Shown here piece by piece: positions 62,528 through 64,000 of a stretch of DNA of 64,000 bases. The notes beneath the pieces were generated by a model. It saw nothing but the letters and a program-made list of their open reading frames with translations. It had not been told where the DNA came from and did not search any database. Position numbers and translations under genes: made by a program. The stretch comes from Nitrobacter sp051535215 (GTDB lineage Bacteria; Pseudomonadota; Alphaproteobacteria; Rhizobiales; Xanthobacteraceae): positions 92,699 through 156,698 of the forward strand of contig NZ_JBPPLY010000007.1 in NCBI RefSeq assembly GCF_051535215.1, written 5' to 3'. The first letter of the stretch is position 1; every line of letters starts with the position of its first letter.

Positions 62528-63196
62528 ATGCCCCGCACGCCCGTCTACATCATTTGCTCGCCACGGCCGCAAGTCGGCAAGACGCTGATCGCGCGGCAGC
62601 TCAGCGAGTTTCTGCGCTTGCAGCGTGGCGACGTTCTCGCGTTCGACGTCAACCTGAGGGAGCCGTCGCTGGTCGACTACCTGCCGCGCCTCACCGAGAC
62701 CGCCGAGATCGACGACACTTACGGCAAGATGGCGCTGATGGACCGGCTGATCGTCGATGACGGCCTCGCCAAGGTGATCGACCTTGGCTATCACGCGTTC
62801 GACGAATTCTTCGGGATGATCGCGGAAATCGGTTTTATCAAGGAATCCGTCCGGAGCAACGTGGCGCCGGTCGTCCTGTTCGTGGCCGACAGCGATCGTG
62901 TGTCCTCACGCAGCTATCACACTCTGCGGGCAATGCTGGCGCCCGACGCGCTCGTCGTTATCGACAATGAATACGTCCTGCGCGGAGACCTGCCCGAGAC
63001 TTTCATGCACAGTCAGGTGATGCGCGTCGCGGTGCTTCCGGCGTTTCTCAAGAGCTACATCGAACGGCTCACTTTTTCCTTCACCAGCTATCTGCGAACC
63101 GAGAAGGATACCTCCACCGAACTGCATCAGTGGGTCCGCAGCAATTATTTCAGTTTCCGCGAAATCGAGCAGCGGCTGGCGCAGCAGCGGGAGTGA
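62528..63196 (+). CDS. ParA/MinD-like ATPase 2 with altered Walker A motif
   Basis: A 222-residue P-loop protein. The N-terminus VYIICSPRPQVGKTLIARQLSEFLRLQ has the GKT core, but the usual KGG is replaced by RPQ, so the signature Lys of ParA-type ATPases is missing. Later strands (LFVADSDRVSSRSYHTLRAML, LVVIDNEYVLRG) fit the fold. It lies in tandem with ATPase 1 and is convergent with apt. ATPase activity is uncertain; it may be a regulatory partner of ATPase 1. Confidence 0.7.
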   Translation: MPRTPVYIICSPRPQVGKTLIARQLSEFLRLQRGDVLAFDVNLREPSLVDYLPRLTETAEIDDTYGKMALMDRLIVDDGLAKVIDLGYHAFDEFFGMIAEIGFIKESVRSNVAPVVLFVADSDRVSSRSYHTLRAMLAPDALVVIDNEYVLRGDLPETFMHSQVMRVAVLPAFLKSYIERLTFSFTSYLRTEKDTSTELHQWVRSNYFSFREIEQRLAQQRE

Positions 63197-63235
63197 CGTC
63201 CCGGGCAGACGAAACGGCGAGCTGGTTTTTTTGGC

Positions 63236-63775
63236 TCAATGCCCGCCGAACGCCATCAGCGTCCGAACCGGAACGTCCATCGCCCGCAGCTTGGCGGCGC
63301 CGCCGAGGTCCGGCAGGTCGATAATGAAGCAGGCCGCCACCACATTGGCGCCGATCTGGCGCAGCAGCTTCACCGCACCCTCCGCCGTACCGCCGGTGGC
63401 GATCAGATCGTCGACCAGAATGACGCGCTCGTCCTTCGCGATGGCATCGACGTGCATTTCCATTTCGTCGGTGCCGTATTCGAGCGCGTAGGCCATCCGC
63501 ACGGTCTGATGCGGCAGCTTGCCCTTCTTGCGGATCGGCACGAAGCCCGCCGAAACCTGATGCGCCACCGCGCCGCCGAGAATGAAACCGCGCGCCTCGA
63601 TGCCGGCGACCTTGTCGATCTTCGAGCCAGCCCAGGGATGCACGAGCAGATCGACCGCACGGCGGAACGCGCGTGCGTCGCCGAGCAGCGTGGTGATGTC
63701 GCGGAACATGATCCCGGGCTTCGGATAATCCGGAATGGTGCGGACGGAAGCCTGCAGATCGTCTTCGAAGGTCAT
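63236..63775 (-). CDS. apt: Adenine phosphoribosyltransferase
   Basis: A 179-residue purine-salvage enzyme that makes AMP from adenine and PRPP. Motifs: IPDYPKPGIMFRDITTLLGD (N-terminal), KVAGIEARGFILGGAVA, the PRPP loop VILVDDLIATGGTAEGAV. Start MTFEDDLQASVRTIPDYP is the family start; an in-frame frame to 63883 adds 36 unrelated residues. Confidence 0.95.
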   Translation of the reverse strand: MTFEDDLQASVRTIPDYPKPGIMFRDITTLLGDARAFRRAVDLLVHPWAGSKIDKVAGIEARGFILGGAVAHQVSAGFVPIRKKGKLPHQTVRMAYALEYGTDEMEMHVDAIAKDERVILVDDLIATGGTAEGAVKLLRQIGANVVAACFIIDLPDLGGAAKLRAMDVPVRTLMAFGGH

Positions 63776-63879
63776 GGAATTACTCTCGGAGAAACAAGGG
63801 AGGGAGATTGATCTGCCGTGGTCATCGCCGGACTCGATCCGGGCAATCCATCGTCTTTTGAGTAAGAGGGATACGCGGG

Positions 63880-64000
63880 TCAAGCCCGAGCTTTGACCGA
63901 TGCCGACAATCGGGTTGATGCGGCGTCGGGCGTGGGTTTGTAACCTGGTTTTCCGGTGCGGTCGATCCAGTCGAGGATGGTGCCAAGCTCGCCTTGCAGG
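63880..64000 (-). CDS. C-terminal end of an unidentified protein (partial)
   Basis: The last 39 codons of a minus-strand gene whose start lies beyond the window. The peptide begins LQGELGTILDWIDRTGKPGY and ends TRLSASVKARA before TGA. I do not recognise the family. It lies 104 bp upstream of apt on the same strand and could share its transcript. Confidence 0.6.
   Translation of the reverse strand, partial: LQGELGTILDWIDRTGKPGYKPTPDAASTRLSASVKARA

Noticed and set aside
1..64000. CRISPR arrays, insertion sequences, prophage genes or rRNA
   Set aside because: No regularly spaced direct repeats, transposase, integrase, phage structural genes or rRNA sequence were seen; the repeats found are short dispersed palindromes.

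Overview
The window is a 64 kb piece of a high-GC alphaproteobacterial chromosome. CtrA, ChpT and CcrM sit with fliJ-fliI-ctrA and mutY-dciA-dsbA-smc gene orders, and with DUF1134/EipA, DUF2927, SorAB sulfite dehydrogenase and a repeat family typical of that group. Together these point to the Nitrobacteraceae (Bradyrhizobium, Rhodopseudomonas, Nitrobacter, Afipia). I cannot fix the genus from sequence alone. No insertion sequence, prophage, rRNA operon or CRISPR array was seen; there is one tRNA, Val(CAC).

Layout. 0-4 kb: 3' end of flhA, a small membrane protein, fliJ and fliI on the minus strand, and ctrA divergent from them behind a promoter region with five GANTC (CcrM) sites and CtrA-like boxes. 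4-6 kb: a three-gene DUF350 / DUF1190-like / glutathionylspermidine-synthase-like operon. 6-13 kb: a chemotaxis operon read leftward (cheA with a C-terminal receiver domain, cheW, cheY, cheB, cheR), with chpT upstream. 13-26 kb: cysQ, a YHS protein, eipA, a coiled-coil protein, a P-loop kinase, tRNA-Val, a phosphatase, a ThDP enzyme, an L,D-transpeptidase, isovaleryl-CoA dehydrogenase, a soluble double-PAS chemoreceptor and a hot-dog hydratase. 26-40 kb: ycjX-ycjF, two family-39-type glycosyltransferases, sorA-sorB, ispE, a TPR protein, ETF:ubiquinone oxidoreductase and a family-4-like uracil-DNA glycosylase. 40-53 kb: rnhB, a radical SAM protein, moaB, a zinc peptidase, ccrM, a GST, mutY, dciA, dsbA and smc. 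53-64 kb: a fecI-fecR-TonB receptor signalling set, rsm22, lemA with an M48 protease, two ParA/MinD-like ATPases, apt and the end of one unidentified gene.

How the genes connect. CtrA, its upstream phosphotransferase ChpT and the methyltransferase CcrM form one cell-cycle circuit; both ctrA and ccrM carry GANTC sites and CtrA-like boxes upstream. FlhA, FliI, FliJ, the Che proteins and the chemoreceptor serve motility. Isovaleryl-CoA dehydrogenase would pass electrons through ETF to ETF-QO. MoaB makes molybdenum cofactor, which SorA needs.

Most interesting points. (1) A copy of the dispersed intergenic repeat has landed in frame inside rsm22, adding about 22 residues between conserved cysteine motifs. 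(2) The DUF1190-like protein ends in Gly-Gly directly before an ATP-grasp ligase of the family that activates a C-terminal glycine, which suggests an undescribed protein-tail modification. (3) The uracil-DNA glycosylase lacks two of the four family-4 Fe-S cysteines. (4) Two tandem ParA-like ATPases have no known cargo.
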